In this document: piece after piece, positions 63,067-64,000 of the stretch
How the letters are laid out: the number at the start of each line of letters is the position of its first letter
How positions within the stretch are numbered: position 1 is the stretch's first letter
DNA from: Natrinema zhouii
GTDB taxonomy: Archaea; Halobacteriota; Halobacteria; Halobacteriales; Natrialbaceae
Length of the DNA: 64,000 nucleotides
Assembly: GCF_013456555.2 (NCBI RefSeq)
Contig: NZ_CP084883.1
Location: 401,324-465,323 of the forward strand
Direction of reading: 5' to 3'
Program-made: the position numbers and the translations under genes
The notes under the pieces: model-generated
Told to the model about the DNA's origin: nothing
Seen by the model: the letters and a program-made list of their open reading frames with translations, nothing else
Database searches by the model: none

Positions 63067-63501
63067 ATGCAGGTTCTTATGCCGGTCGACGGCGAACCGG
63101 AGCGACTCGATAGGCAGCTACAGACGTTACACGACGTCATCGGCGTCGACGACGTCGCGGTCACCGTGCTCTACGTTCACGAAGAGATCGATACGCCCCC
63201 GGACGAAGCGGGCGACACTGTCATCGATTCGATTAACGAGAACATCGAATCCCTCCAGGGCGTTCCAGAGACGATCGAACGCGCCAAGGCAAGCCTCGAG
63301 GAGGACGGTGTGTCGGTTGACGTGGTGACGACAAGCGGCGATCCAAAAACAGTCATTCGCGACATCGCTGAGGACGTCGAAGCGACAGTGATCATCGTCG
63401 CCGCTCGAAAACGATCACCGGTCGGAAAGGCCGTGTTCGGAAGCGTCACACAAAGTGTTATTCTGGAGGGGGACCGACCGGTCCTCGTCGCCAACCAGTA
63501 A
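63067..63501 (+). CDS. Universal stress protein (UspA family)
   Basis: Start ATG 63067 (MQVLMPVDGEPERLDRQLQT, 144 residues) with CATTAATAG about 30 nt upstream. The ATP-binding signature is RSPVGKAVFGSVTQSVIL and the last strand is RPVLVAN, as in ATP-binding Usp proteins. Haloarchaeal Usp genes often lie beside transporters. Its TAA overlaps the SDR start by one base (TAATG), so the two are coupled. Confidence 0.94.
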   Translation: MQVLMPVDGEPERLDRQLQTLHDVIGVDDVAVTVLYVHEEIDTPPDEAGDTVIDSINENIESLQGVPETIERAKASLEEDGVSVDVVTTSGDPKTVIRDIAEDVEATVIIVAARKRSPVGKAVFGSVTQSVILEGDRPVLVANQ

Positions 63502-64000
63502 TGGATCTCGAACTTACCGACAAACGAGCGCTGCTGTTCGCCGCCAGCAAGGGTCTCGGCCTCGCCGCTGCGACGGAACTCGCTCGCGAGGGAACTCGAG
63601 TCGCACTCGCCTCTCGAAGTCCGGATAATCTGGCCAACGCGAAGGAACATATCGTCGAGAATGCCGACGTTGGTACCGACGCCGTTCAGACGTACACCTG
63701 CGACCTCGCTGCACCGGACGAGATCCGGGAAACTGTCGAGGCGGCGTCTGACGAGTTCGACGGGCTCGACATCGTGGTGACCAATCACGGCGGTCCGCCG
63801 GTTCAGCCAATCGACGAGACGGACGTGGAGACACTGGACCGGACGTACGAACTCGTCCTCCGCAGTACCGTCGTCGCACTGCAATCGGCGCTTCCCGTTC
63901 TCGCTGACGGAGAAGCGGAGTCGTCGATCGTCAACATCGTTTCTGCAACGGCAGCCGAACCGAACAGCGGTGACGTGCTTCAGGCGGCGTTTCGTCCGGG
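63501..64000 (+). CDS. SDR family oxidoreductase (cut by window end)
   Basis: ATG 63501 overlaps the UspA stop. The frame stays open to the window edge (166 codons): MDLELTDKRALLFAASKGLG, with the SDR cofactor motif ASKGLG, DLAAP for the adenine ring, TNHGGPP in place of the NAG motif and IVNIVSATA at the catalytic Ser strand. The YxxxK part lies beyond the window. It is probably a 3-oxoacyl reductase-like enzyme of unknown substrate. Confidence 0.9.
   Translation, partial: MDLELTDKRALLFAASKGLGLAAATELAREGTRVALASRSPDNLANAKEHIVENADVGTDAVQTYTCDLAAPDEIRETVEAASDEFDGLDIVVTNHGGPPVQPIDETDVETLDRTYELVLRSTVVALQSALPVLADGEAESSIVNIVSATAAEPNSGDVLQAAFRP

Noticed and set aside
1..64000. tRNA, rRNA or CRISPR loci
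   Set aside because: I looked for cloverleaf-type arms, rRNA-like conserved blocks and regular repeats and saw none, but a covariance search was not possible here.

Overview
This window is a chromosomal or megaplasmid segment of a haloarchaeon, probably one of the Natrialbales. The basis is high GC with very frequent CTCGAG, strongly acidic proteins, twin-arginine secretion leaders with haloarchaeal lipoboxes, archaeal TATA boxes about 26-30 nt before start codons (leaderless transcripts), F420/luciferase-type oxidoreductases, and haloarchaeal IS6-type transposase and XerC-like integrase relics. No rRNA, tRNA or CRISPR array was seen. Family names come from reading motifs by eye; no searches were run.

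Region A (1-18.4 kb) is a catabolic island, almost all on the minus strand. It carries a sulfatase, a SelA-like PLP lyase, an FAH-family hydrolase, an N-acyl-D-amino-acid deacylase, a sugar-isomerase-like TIM barrel, a 1385-residue Tat-secreted heparinase II/III-like lyase with two PKD domains, an acetyl-xylan-esterase-like hydrolase, two Gfo/Idh/MocA dehydrogenases and a luciferase-type oxidoreductase. A DHDPS/KDG-aldolase-family gene follows on the plus strand. Together they suggest uptake and oxidative breakdown of a sulfated, N-acylated aminosugar or uronate polysaccharide, perhaps ending at 2-keto-3-deoxy-sugar acids.

Region B (18.4-20 kb) holds a decayed tyrosine integrase cut by an IS6 fragment. 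An IclR regulator follows. Region C (20.8-32.4 kb) is an acyl-CoA oxidation block: F420-type oxidoreductase, enoyl-CoA hydratase, CoA-transferase, acyl-CoA dehydrogenase, 3-hydroxyacyl-CoA dehydrogenase, thiolase with its DUF35 partner, thioesterase, acyl-CoA synthetase and the large subunit of methylmalonyl-CoA mutase. The products would be acetyl-CoA and propionyl-CoA.

Region D (32.4-39.5 kb) is a zone of gene decay. It contains relics of the B12-binding mutase subunit and of the MeaB GTPase, three IS6-like transposase relics, a cluster of stacked hairpins, a PAP2 phosphatase with an in-frame amber codon, and a short lipoprotein leader beside a leaderless beta-helix enzyme.

Region E (39.5-54.9 kb) carries a peroxiredoxin, a CapA-like protein, a fumarase/aspartase gene broken by one missing base, MmgE/PrpD, a nitrilase, a cyclase, two 3-hydroxyisobutyrate-dehydrogenase-type reductases, a second DHDPS-family gene, an alpha/beta hydrolase, a DJ-1/PfpI protein and a TRAP-TAXI transporter. 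Region F (55-64 kb) carries a CoA-transferase, a mesaconyl/itaconyl-CoA-hydratase-like MaoC protein and an acyl-CoA dehydrogenase, divergent from a second IclR. A second MmgE/PrpD, an MFS transporter, a UspA protein and a truncated SDR follow. E and F look like a branched dicarboxylate utilisation region.
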